This document shows, piece by piece, positions 57,352 to 64,000 of a stretch of 64,000 bases of DNA. Under the pieces are notes generated by a model. It saw only the letters and a program-made list of their open reading frames with translations. It ran no database searches and was not told the DNA's origin. The stretch spans positions 1 through 64,000 of the forward strand of contig NZ_PJIN01000006.1 in NCBI RefSeq assembly GCF_002929705.1, in the 5' to 3' direction. The stretch is from Arthrobacter sp. N199823 (lineage in GTDB: Bacteria; Actinomycetota; Actinomycetes; Actinomycetales; Micrococcaceae). Each line of letters begins with the position of its first letter. Position 1 is the first letter of the stretch. The position numbers and the translations under genes are program-made.

Positions 57352-57972
57352 GTGCAATTCTCCCTTTGGCTGGCCCTTGTAGGCGCCGGCGCCATGATCT
57401 CCCTGACCCCGGGCGCGGGCGCCATCAATACCATGTCCAATGCGCTGACAGCAGGATTCCGCCGCTCCATTTGGGGCATCATGGGCCAGCAGTTGGCGCT
57501 GATCATCCACGTGATCATCGTGGCGGCGGGCGTGGGGATCATCGTCTCCAATTCACCGGTCTTGTTCATGCTGATTCGCTATGTTGGCGCGGCATATCTG
57601 GTGTATTTGGGTGTCCGAAAACTGCTGGCCAAGGCCGAGAAGGTCCACGACGATGCCGCACCTGCCGCCGTCGAATCCGGCTTCTCCATGTTCCGTCGAG
57701 GCCTGTGGGTCAATCTTCTGAACCCGAAGGCGATCGTTTTCTTCCTGGCGTTCATGCCTCAGTTCATCCGGCCCAGCGAACCTCTCCTGCCGCAGTACGT
57801 CATCCTGACTGCCACCGTGGTGGTCATTGACATCATCGTCATGTGGTTCATCTTTGCCGCCGGCGCCAAGCAACTCAAGCATCTGACGGCCAGCGAGCGC
57901 GGGCAGCTGATTTTAAACCGGATCTTCGGCCTGCTGTTCATTGCTGTGGGCATCTTGCTGGTGCTCGTTTAG
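57352..57972 (+). CDS. LysE/RhtB-family amino-acid exporter
   Basis: A 206-residue membrane protein with six hydrophobic segments. The family's N-terminal signature appears as AGAMISLTPGAGAINTMSNAL, shortened here, with GFRRSIWGIMGQQ. LWVNLLNPKAIVFFLAFMPQF is the second conserved block. RhtB-type proteins export homoserine, threonine or other amino acids; the substrate cannot be told. GTG 57352 follows TAAGCT by 6 nt. Confidence 0.9.
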   Translation: MQFSLWLALVGAGAMISLTPGAGAINTMSNALTAGFRRSIWGIMGQQLALIIHVIIVAAGVGIIVSNSPVLFMLIRYVGAAYLVYLGVRKLLAKAEKVHDDAAPAAVESGFSMFRRGLWVNLLNPKAIVFFLAFMPQFIRPSEPLLPQYVILTATVVVIDIIVMWFIFAAGAKQLKHLTASERGQLILNRIFGLLFIAVGILLVLV

Positions 57973-58048
57973 TAGTTCTTGTTGATCAGTGCTGGCCCGC
58001 GCAAGCTGCGCATCTCCACGGCAAGCGCGTGCCGCATCAGGGCGCCGA

Positions 58049-58054
58049 TAGACT
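58049..58054 (+). promoter_or_regulatory. -10 box of the phosphatase gene, leaderless start
   Basis: TAGACT ends 6 nt before ATG 58061. Confidence 0.55.
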
Positions 58055-58060
58055 GATTGA

Positions 58061-58546
58061 ATGACCACGCCCTACCGGATCACTACTGTTTGCACCGGCA
58101 ATATCTGCCGCTCCCCCATGGCTGAATTCATGGTGGCGAACGCCGCCGCGGAAGCGGGCCTCAACGTTGAGGTGGACTCCGCGGGAACTTCCGCTTGGGA
58201 GATAGGGAATCCCATGGATCCCCGAGCCTTCGCCGAGCTGGCTCGCCACGGTATCGAAGCCACCGGCCACACCGCACGCACCTTCAATCCGGAGTGGTTT
58301 GCCGAGCGGGATCTCATTCTGGCGTTGGACATTGATCATTACGAGGATCTGCGCGCCCTGGCCCCAAACACCGCGACCGCGCAGAAGGTGCGCATGTTAC
58401 GTTCCTTTGACCCGGCGGTGGCCCAGCTCGAACCCGCCCAACAAGGTATCTACGATCCCTGGTACGGCAATGCCAAGGACTTTGCCGTGAGCTGGGATCT
58501 GATTGAGGCAGCCCTCCCTGGCATTGTGGCGCACGCCCGTGGCTAG
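58061..58546 (+). CDS. low-molecular-weight protein-tyrosine phosphatase
   Basis: A 161-residue cytoplasmic phosphatase. The P-loop VCTGNICRSPMAEF (C-x5-R-S) gives the nucleophilic Cys and Arg near the N-terminus. The general-acid aspartate lies in IYDPWYGN near residue 132. The length is normal. It could remove phosphate from a tyrosine kinase or other proteins; no kinase partner is adjacent. The stop overlaps the start of the kinase-PabB fusion by 8 nt, so the two are probably co-transcribed. Confidence 0.93.
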   Translation: MTTPYRITTVCTGNICRSPMAEFMVANAAAEAGLNVEVDSAGTSAWEIGNPMDPRAFAELARHGIEATGHTARTFNPEWFAERDLILALDIDHYEDLRALAPNTATAQKVRMLRSFDPAVAQLEPAQQGIYDPWYGNAKDFAVSWDLIEAALPGIVAHARG

Positions 58547-60821
58547 GCCCGTGATCATTGCCGTCGACGGACGTTCCGGCGCCGGAAAAACCACTGTTGC
58601 CGTGGAATTGGCAGCGCTCTTGCGCCGCCACCGCAGCGTCTCACTGTTCCACCTCGAGGACATCTACCCGGGCTGGGACGGCCTGGCGGGTGGCGTGGCA
58701 CGCTACATAGAAACGGTCTTGGCGCCCCTCAGTTTGGGTTTGCCCGCCACATGGACGCAGTGGGATTGGGCGGCAGAGCACGACGGCGCCGCCCGCACCA
58801 CTGAGTTGGCCCCGGTGGTGATCGTCGAGGGTGTGGGCTCCTCACACGGCGGCGCGGGGGCGTTCTTGGACGCCACTATTTGGGTGGATGCGCCAAGCCA
58901 AAACAGGAAAGAACGTGCCCTTGAGCGTGATGGCGACACGTATGCGCCGTTCTGGGACCTGTGGGCCGATCAGGAGGAACGCCTACTGGAAGGCAGCCGC
59001 GTACCAGAACTGGCGGACATTGTTGTTGACGGGACCCACGGAGTGGCCAACGCTCCGAGACTGGTGCTGGACGCCCTGACCCAACTTCCTGCCATGGAAA
59101 ATGTGTTGACCCCGGAGCTGGCCCGGCGCCGCGGACTGGAATTTTCCGCCACCCGTCTCGAGGGATTACCGGCTGCGGCCGAGCTCTTCCATGCCCTCTA
59201 CGGCACCTCCACGCACGCAGTGTGGCTGGACAGCTCCATTGCTGAAGGGCGAACCGCAACCGGTGCGGCAGCGACAGCAGCAGACGCCGGATCCGGAACT
59301 AGAATCGGAACCGGATCTGACGCCGCATCGAGCATCGCGGCTGACCGCTCACGATTCTCCATCATGGCCGATAACCGCGGCCACTTTGGCCAGCTTTCTC
59401 TCCACGAGGCCGGTCTAACAACAGTGTCTTGCGGCCAAGTCACCACCCGCATCCGTGGACCCTTTTTCCACTGGTTGGATTCGGTCTGGGGCCGCAAAGC
59501 AGTCCGCGCTCCCGAAGACTACCCGGGCGATTTCACCCTTGGCTGGCTGGGTTATTTGGGGTACGAACTCAAAGCTGAAACGGGCGGTTCACCAACGCCG
59601 GAACACCGCTCCCGCCCTAGGAGCAACAGCACACCTGGTGTTCCGGATGCCGCTCTGCTCTTTGCTGGCCGTGCCTTGGTTCTGGACCACCGCGACAACT
59701 GCCTCTACGTGCTGACGTTGACGGACGTCCACCACCTGGAATCGCATCGGGAAGCGCAGGATTTCCTTGCCGAGGCACGAGCCGCACACGCTTCCGCGCT
59801 TGCGGGCACAGCCACCGCCACAGCCACCGCCACAGCCACCGCCACCGCCACCGCCACCGCCAACCCAAGCAGCGAACCCGGCCCCACGCCGTCGAACATT
59901 CCGACCCCAGGCAATAAAGCCCTGAGCACTCAAGCACTGAGTCATCAAGCTCCGCGCATTCAAGCCCCGGTCTTCACTGCACGGGACGGCGAGCGCCGCT
60001 ACAAGGACATGATCGCGGCGGCGCAGGCCCAGATCCACGACGGGAATTCCTACGAGGTCTGCCTGACCACCTCCCTCGACGCGCAGACGCCCAACCGGCG
60101 GGATCCCTGGATCACGTATAGGGCCCTGCGGACGCGCAACCCGGCTCCGTTTGCGGCGTTCCTGCGGCTGGGCGGACTGAGCGTTGCCAGCACGTCCCCT
60201 GAGCGTTTCCTGCGCATTGACTCGGACGGGCTGATGCGTGCCGAGCCGATCAAGGGCACCCGCCGCCGCGACGCCGACCCGGCTACTGACACCGCGCTCA
60301 AGACCGATCTGCTCACGTCACTCAAGGATCGGGCGGAAAATGTGATGATCGTGGACCTGCTCCGCAATGACCTCTCACGCTTCGCCCTGCCGAATTCACT
60401 GAGCGTGCCGCGGCTGTGCGCCATAGAAAGTTACGCTACGGTGCATCAAATGGTCAGCACCATCGAGGCGCAGCTGGCACCGGGCAATTCGCGCGCGCAG
60501 GCCGTGGCCGCCGCCTTCCCCGCTGGGTCCATGACGGGTGCCCCGAAAATTAGCACCATGGCCATCCTGGACCATCTCGAAGCCGGCCCGCGTGGAATTT
60601 ATGCGGGCGCTATTGGCTACTTCTCGCTCAATGCGGCCACCGATCTATCGGTGGTGATCCGCACCTTAGTCCTCCAAGACACGGCCGACGGCGGCACGCA
60701 CCTTTCGCTGGGGATCGGCGGCGCCATCACGGCAGACTCCGAAGACGCTGCGGAATGGGATGAGATTCAGGCCAAGGCGCACGGTGTTTTAGCCACGTTG
60801 GGCTCCAACTTTCCGGGCTGA
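58539..60821 (+). CDS. pabB: P-loop kinase-like domain fused to aminodeoxychorismate synthase component I
   Basis: A 760-residue two-part protein. Residues 1 to about 185 look like a uridine-kinase-type P-loop NTPase: VDGRSGAGKTTVAVEL, then LFHLEDIYPGWDGL. From about 190 a PabB domain follows: GHFGQLSLHEAG-like strands, then the chorismate-binding half with PIKGTRRRDADP, whose lysine is the PabB nucleophile, and AGSMTGAPK. It should make aminodeoxychorismate for folate with PabA, which is not nearby. A (Thr-Ala)n linker (about 425-440) comes from a hexanucleotide repeat. GTG 58539 overlaps the phosphatase stop; GTG 58551 is possible. Confidence 0.85.
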   Translation: MARPVIIAVDGRSGAGKTTVAVELAALLRRHRSVSLFHLEDIYPGWDGLAGGVARYIETVLAPLSLGLPATWTQWDWAAEHDGAARTTELAPVVIVEGVGSSHGGAGAFLDATIWVDAPSQNRKERALERDGDTYAPFWDLWADQEERLLEGSRVPELADIVVDGTHGVANAPRLVLDALTQLPAMENVLTPELARRRGLEFSATRLEGLPAAAELFHALYGTSTHAVWLDSSIAEGRTATGAAATAADAGSGTRIGTGSDAASSIAADRSRFSIMADNRGHFGQLSLHEAGLTTVSCGQVTTRIRGPFFHWLDSVWGRKAVRAPEDYPGDFTLGWLGYLGYELKAETGGSPTPEHRSRPRSNSTPGVPDAALLFAGRALVLDHRDNCLYVLTLTDVHHLESHREAQDFLAEARAAHASALAGTATATATATATATATATANPSSEPGPTPSNIPTPGNKALSTQALSHQAPRIQAPVFTARDGERRYKDMIAAAQAQIHDGNSYEVCLTTSLDAQTPNRRDPWITYRALRTRNPAPFAAFLRLGGLSVASTSPERFLRIDSDGLMRAEPIKGTRRRDADPATDTALKTDLLTSLKDRAENVMIVDLLRNDLSRFALPNSLSVPRLCAIESYATVHQMVSTIEAQLAPGNSRAQAVAAAFPAGSMTGAPKISTMAILDHLEAGPRGIYAGAIGYFSLNAATDLSVVIRTLVLQDTADGGTHLSLGIGGAITADSEDAAEWDEIQAKAHGVLATLGSNFPG
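59808..59863 (+). repeat. in-frame hexanucleotide microsatellite in pabB
   Basis: About nine copies of GCCACC or GCCACA in a row encode an Ala-Thr dipeptide run between the two halves of the PabB part. Slippage by whole units would keep the reading frame. Confidence 0.85.
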
Positions 60822-60872
60822 ACCGCTGAGCGGGCGCAACGGGCTGAACCGGCGCAATCGGCTGACTCTTTC

Positions 60873-60899
60873 GATGTGCAGCTGACGAAGCGGCACATC
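60873..60899. terminator. weak hairpin between convergent genes
   Basis: GATGTGC and GCACATC form a 7-bp stem with a 13-nt loop between pabB (+) and the cardiolipin synthase gene (-). No T run; the function is doubtful. Confidence 0.3.
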
Positions 60900-60910
60900 C
60901 CGCGTGCGGG

Positions 60911-62389
60911 CTACTGAATCGTTGCCGTCAAGCGTGCCACGTTGTCCACATAGCGGGCTAGCACGGGCCGCTTGACCCACTCGTCCAAGGTCAGCTGGCG
61001 CGAGACGGACCGGTAGCGATCCTCAACTTCATGCATCCGTTTCACCACGTCGCGGTCAATCATCATGACAGTGACTTCCAGGTTGAGCGAGAAGCTGCGC
61101 ATATCCATATTGGAGGAGCCAATGACCGCAACATCAGAATCCACTGTGAAGTGCTTGGCGTGCAGCACATAAGGCTTCGGGTACAAATAGATCCGCACCC
61201 CGGCCTTCAACAGCGCCTCATAGTAGGAGCGCTGAGCATGGTGGACCAGGAACTGATCCCCTGCTTCGGACACAAAAAGTTCAACCACAACGCCGCGTTG
61301 AGCGGCCGTGGTGATGGCGTACAGCAGTGAATCATCCGGCACAAAATATGGGCTGGAGATGGTGATGCACTCTTCAGCCGAGTACAGCAGGGTGTTAAAC
61401 AAGCGGAGGTTGTTCTCAGTGACAAACCCGGGACCACTGGGGACCACTTGGCACAGTGAACCCCCCGTGTAGGAATCCCAATGGTAGGTGGCCAGCTGTT
61501 CCAGCAAGGTTTCTTCTGTCTCGGAGGACCAGTCCGTGGTGAACATGACGTTCAGGGTTCCCACGATGGGCCCCTCCAGACGGGACATGAGTTCCACCCA
61601 TTCGCGCCCTACCTTGCGGTTCTTCTTATTACGGTAGGAGGGTTCAATGACGTTCTGTGACCCGGTGTATCCCACTCGCCCATCGACCACCAAGATTTTG
61701 CGGTGATTACGCAAATCCGGTCTGCGCCATTGACCCTTGACTGGTAGCAACGGCAACATCCGGCGCCATTCGATCTCACTTGCCTTGAGGCGCCGAATCA
61801 TCCCCCTATATCCGGGGACCCGAGCCGAGCCAATATGGTCAAAGAGGACCCGTACGCGAACGCCCCGCGCGGCAGCAGCTTCAAGTTCGCTAAACAACCG
61901 GTCAGTGGAGTGATCAGAGCTCATAATGTAAAACTCGGCGTTGACGAAGTTGACAGCCTTGCTGACCTCATCAGCCATGGCATCCAGGGACTCCTGATAG
62001 CCCGGAATGAGCCGGACGGAGTTGCCTCCCAGCGCCGGGAATGAACCGAGATTGCGGTTCAACTCAATTGCGGATTTCACCCATGCCGGGCCCTCATACG
62101 CCGGGACCAGGTCTGCAATATCCTTGGTTCCCTCAACCACCCGGCGGTTGACGGCGTCCTGAGTCTCCCGCCGCCGTCGTGAGAGTCTGAAATTGCCAAA
62201 CATGAGGAAGAGGATCAGGCCAATGTAGGGCAGGAAGAAGATACACAGCAGCCAAGCCATGGCCGTGGTGGGGCGGCGGTTGCCGGGGATGATGCCCAGC
62301 ATCACAACACGGATGGCCAAGTCGGCGAGCATCAGAAGCGTCGTCAGCCAGACACTGCCGGTTGGAAAACTAAACGCTGTCCAGATCAT
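60911..62389 (-). CDS. cls: cardiolipin synthase (phospholipase D family)
   Basis: A 492-residue membrane enzyme that joins two phosphatidylglycerols to cardiolipin. Two N-terminal helices (about 10-32 and 40-62) anchor it. Two HKD motifs follow: the first in NHRKILVVDGRVGYTGSQN (about 230), the second in LHAKHFTVDSDVAVIGSSN (about 410). Length and order match bacterial Cls. The start at ATG 62389 follows GAGGGGA. It stands alone between convergent pabB and divergent hdeD-like genes. Confidence 0.95.
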   Translation of the reverse strand: MIWTAFSFPTGSVWLTTLLMLADLAIRVVMLGIIPGNRRPTTAMAWLLCIFFLPYIGLILFLMFGNFRLSRRRRETQDAVNRRVVEGTKDIADLVPAYEGPAWVKSAIELNRNLGSFPALGGNSVRLIPGYQESLDAMADEVSKAVNFVNAEFYIMSSDHSTDRLFSELEAAAARGVRVRVLFDHIGSARVPGYRGMIRRLKASEIEWRRMLPLLPVKGQWRRPDLRNHRKILVVDGRVGYTGSQNVIEPSYRNKKNRKVGREWVELMSRLEGPIVGTLNVMFTTDWSSETEETLLEQLATYHWDSYTGGSLCQVVPSGPGFVTENNLRLFNTLLYSAEECITISSPYFVPDDSLLYAITTAAQRGVVVELFVSEAGDQFLVHHAQRSYYEALLKAGVRIYLYPKPYVLHAKHFTVDSDVAVIGSSNMDMRSFSLNLEVTVMMIDRDVVKRMHEVEDRYRSVSRQLTLDEWVKRPVLARYVDNVARLTATIQ

Positions 62390-62566
62390 CCAGACATCCC
62401 CTCTTCACCGACCCAATTGTCGCCACATCACGGCAATTACAAATGACAACAGCCTATAGGCAATTGGCCCTGTCGTAGCGCTCTTGGGAACGTCCAGACA
62501 CATCGAGTACTGGACGCTACTATCCGGATAAACTTGCCAGTAATTTCACCCTATACATAAAGGACT

Positions 62567-63187
62567 ATGACCGTGAGTACTCCTAGCAGCCCGCAAGTCA
62601 CTTTTGACGCTTTCGCGATCGATCCGCACAAACTGACTGAAAAGGCCATCAAGGGCCTGCGATTGGCGTTCGGCGTCAGCGGGGCAGCGGCCCTAGTTTT
62701 GGGCGTCATTCTCTTGTTGTGGCCCACCAAAACACTCGCCGTTGTTGCCATTTTTCTTGGCATCAACTTCCTGATCACCGGCGCCGTCAAGGTTGCCATC
62801 GGCATTTTCAGCCACAGCCTCTCGGCAGGAACACGTATTCTGGACGTGCTCCTAGGCCTGTTCATCCTGGTTGCCGGCATCATCGCCCTGCGTAATTCGG
62901 CTGCCACGGGCGAGGCGCTGCTGATCTTCACTGTCATCATGATCGGCATCGGCTGGATCATCGAAGGCATCATCGCCATGGTCGAGGCCGGCAAGAGCTC
63001 CAGCCGCCTGTGGGCGATCATTTTCGGCGCACTGAGCGTCATTGGCGGCGTCGTGGTGCTGGCCGTTCCCACCTGGACGGCTGCCTGGCTGCTGCTCATG
63101 ACAGCCATCACGCTGATCGTGCTCGGTGCCCTTGGCCTGATCCGCGCCTTCACCTTCGGCAAGTCGGTGCTGGCCCAGCTACGCTAA
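62567..63187 (+). CDS. HdeD/DUF308 family membrane protein
   Basis: A 206-residue membrane protein with six hydrophobic segments in three pairs, the DUF308 pattern: VAIFLGINFLITGAVKVAIG, FILVAGIIALRN and ALSVIGGVVVLAVPTWTAAW. E. coli HdeD takes part in acid resistance at high cell density; whether this protein does so is unknown. AAAGGA lies before ATG 62567, so this gene has a normal leader. TACTAT near 62517 may be its -10 box. Confidence 0.85.
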   Translation: MTVSTPSSPQVTFDAFAIDPHKLTEKAIKGLRLAFGVSGAAALVLGVILLLWPTKTLAVVAIFLGINFLITGAVKVAIGIFSHSLSAGTRILDVLLGLFILVAGIIALRNSAATGEALLIFTVIMIGIGWIIEGIIAMVEAGKSSSRLWAIIFGALSVIGGVVVLAVPTWTAAWLLLMTAITLIVLGALGLIRAFTFGKSVLAQLR

Positions 63188-63312
63188 CTTCCACGTACGA
63201 CGGCGGCACTTGGCACACGCTGGGTGCCGCCGTTTCGCTGTGGCGTCCTTTGGCCCGAGCCCGGTCTCCCTCGCAAGTCCCGCCGCCTGTAACACCATGA
63301 TTGAGTGAGTTC

Positions 63313-63843
63313 ATGCCGACAAACATCGAAATCAAAGCCCGCGTGGAAAGTCTCGACAAGCTGAAGCACGTTGTCGCCGCCTTGGCCGGCCAAGGACCTG
63401 ACCATGTGGTGCAAGACGACACGTTCTTCGACTGCCCGAATGGTCGGCTTAAACTCCGAGTCTTTCCGGATGGGCATGGCGTGCTGATCTTCTACCGCAG
63501 GGACAACGGACTCGGCCCGAAGCCATCCTTCTTTGTTCATTGCGAAACCTCGGATCCAGACGGACTCCGATCGGTTCTGACTCTTGCCTACGGTGAAGTT
63601 GGCCGTGTACGCAAAGCTCGCGTGGTGTATCTCGTAGGCCAAACGAGGGTGCATCTGGACCGTGTTGACGGCCTCGGCGAATTCGTAGAACTTGAAGTCC
63701 CTGTCCACGACGCGCACCCGGCCGATGCAGCAGTTTCCGAGGCGCACCGCCTCATTGCTGCGTTCGGAATAGCCGAAGCAATGCTCGTCAAGGGCGCGTA
63801 TGTGGACCTCCTCAGCGCTGCATCCGCTACGCCCGTCCCCTAG
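63313..63843 (+). CDS. CYTH-domain protein (class IV adenylate cyclase/thiamine-triphosphatase fold)
   Basis: A 176-residue cytoplasmic protein with the triphosphate-tunnel fold. NIEIKARV at the N-terminus stands for the ExExK motif, with Asn in place of the first Glu, as in many CyaB-like proteins. Later tunnel strands are RLKLRVF, VLIFYRR, RKARVVYLVGQTRVHLDRV and GLGEFVELEV. It may act on a nucleoside triphosphate, triphosphate or thiamine triphosphate; the reaction is unknown. ATG 63313 gives the family N-terminus; TTG 63301 would add four residues. Confidence 0.82.
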   Translation: MPTNIEIKARVESLDKLKHVVAALAGQGPDHVVQDDTFFDCPNGRLKLRVFPDGHGVLIFYRRDNGLGPKPSFFVHCETSDPDGLRSVLTLAYGEVGRVRKARVVYLVGQTRVHLDRVDGLGEFVELEVPVHDAHPADAAVSEAHRLIAAFGIAEAMLVKGAYVDLLSAASATPVP

Positions 63844-63878
63844 CGGTCCACGGTCAGGACGGCATCCGCCCCTGCCGG

Positions 63879-63884
63879 TAGTGT
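63879..63884 (+). promoter_or_regulatory. -10 box of the last gene, leaderless start
   Basis: TAGTGT ends 6 nt before ATG 63891. Confidence 0.45.
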
Positions 63885-63890
63885 CAGAGC

Positions 63891-64000
63891 ATGTCCATCA
63901 CCTTCGTTGCCATGACACCTGCCGATACTGAAGACCTCATCGAATTTCTCTCCGGCAATCGTTTCCCCTTCCATGTTCAGGCAGCGCCGCAAGCACCAGA
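63891..64000 (+). CDS. start of a gene running off the window, possibly a GNAT acetyltransferase
   Basis: The frame from ATG 63891 stays open to the window end, giving at least 36 residues: MSITFVAMTPADTEDLIEFL and then SGNRFPFH. The order of beta strand, MTPAD and helix is common at the N-terminus of GNAT N-acetyltransferases, but the catalytic part lies outside the window. The start has no ribosome-binding site and is 6 nt after TAGTGT. Confidence 0.5.
   Translation, partial: MSITFVAMTPADTEDLIEFLSGNRFPFHVQAAPQAP

Overview
The window looks like chromosome of a high-GC Gram-positive bacterium, most likely a member of the Micrococcaceae close to Arthrobacter. The signs are a DUF3073 protein, a Septum_form-domain protein, a TipA-like MerR regulator, a dnaK-grpE-dnaJ-hspR operon with HspR-type operators (HAIR), an LANTG-anchored exoprotease, narGHJI-narK, actinobacterial codon use, and many starts placed exactly 6-7 nt after a TANNNT -10 box (leaderless mRNAs). 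I recognised no rRNA, tRNA, CRISPR array, transposase, phage gene or replication origin. The species assignment is inference.

Layout. 0-4 kb: YjdM zinc-ribbon protein, a large DUF6541 membrane protein and an XRE-TPR regulator. 4-15 kb: a purine region, with purD-purC on the minus strand and purF-purM on the plus strand, split by a secreted trypsin-fold protease, a lipoprotein, an asparaginase, a sterol-carrier-like protein and a small membrane protein. 15-20 kb: DUF3073, a Pro/Gly-rich septum-formation-type membrane protein and clpB. 20-25 kb: many short single genes (TipA-like MerR, UbiE-type methyltransferase, DUF4031-HD fusion, ASCH, cold-shock-like, pentapeptide repeat, small multidrug exporter). 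25-34 kb: DesK/DesR-like two-component pair, a sialidase without signal peptide, a coiled-coil pair, YccF, HutD, PhzF and a CPA2 antiporter. 34-37 kb: DEAD-box RNA helicase and trmB. 37-46 kb: respiratory nitrate reductase narGHJI and narK. 46-54 kb: SWIM-SNF2 helicase and the hspR-dnaJ-grpE-dnaK chaperone operon. 54-64 kb: methyltransferase, TMEM175-like channel, Tat-exported multicopper oxidase, LysE exporter, low-molecular-weight phosphatase, a kinase-PabB fusion, cardiolipin synthase, HdeD, CYTH and the start of what may be an acetyltransferase gene.

How parts work together. HspR, encoded at the end of the dnaK operon, probably binds the three AAGTTGAG/CTCAACTT-type operators in front of dnaK and clpB, giving one heat-shock regulon. 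purC, purD, purF and purM supply four steps of IMP synthesis. narGHJI with narK makes a complete nitrate-respiration module except for cofactor synthesis.

Most unusual features. (1) About twenty genes share a -10 box placed 6-7 nt before the start codon. (2) In two places the leaderless start belongs to a 14- or 17-codon mini-ORF whose stop overlaps the start of a large gene with no Shine-Dalgarno sequence (antiporter and SNF2 helicase), which suggests leader-peptide translational coupling. (3) Two families of dispersed intergenic palindromes: one begins one base after stop codons, the other fills a convergent intergenic gap. (4) A nucleoside-kinase-like domain is fused to PabB, with an in-frame hexanucleotide microsatellite.
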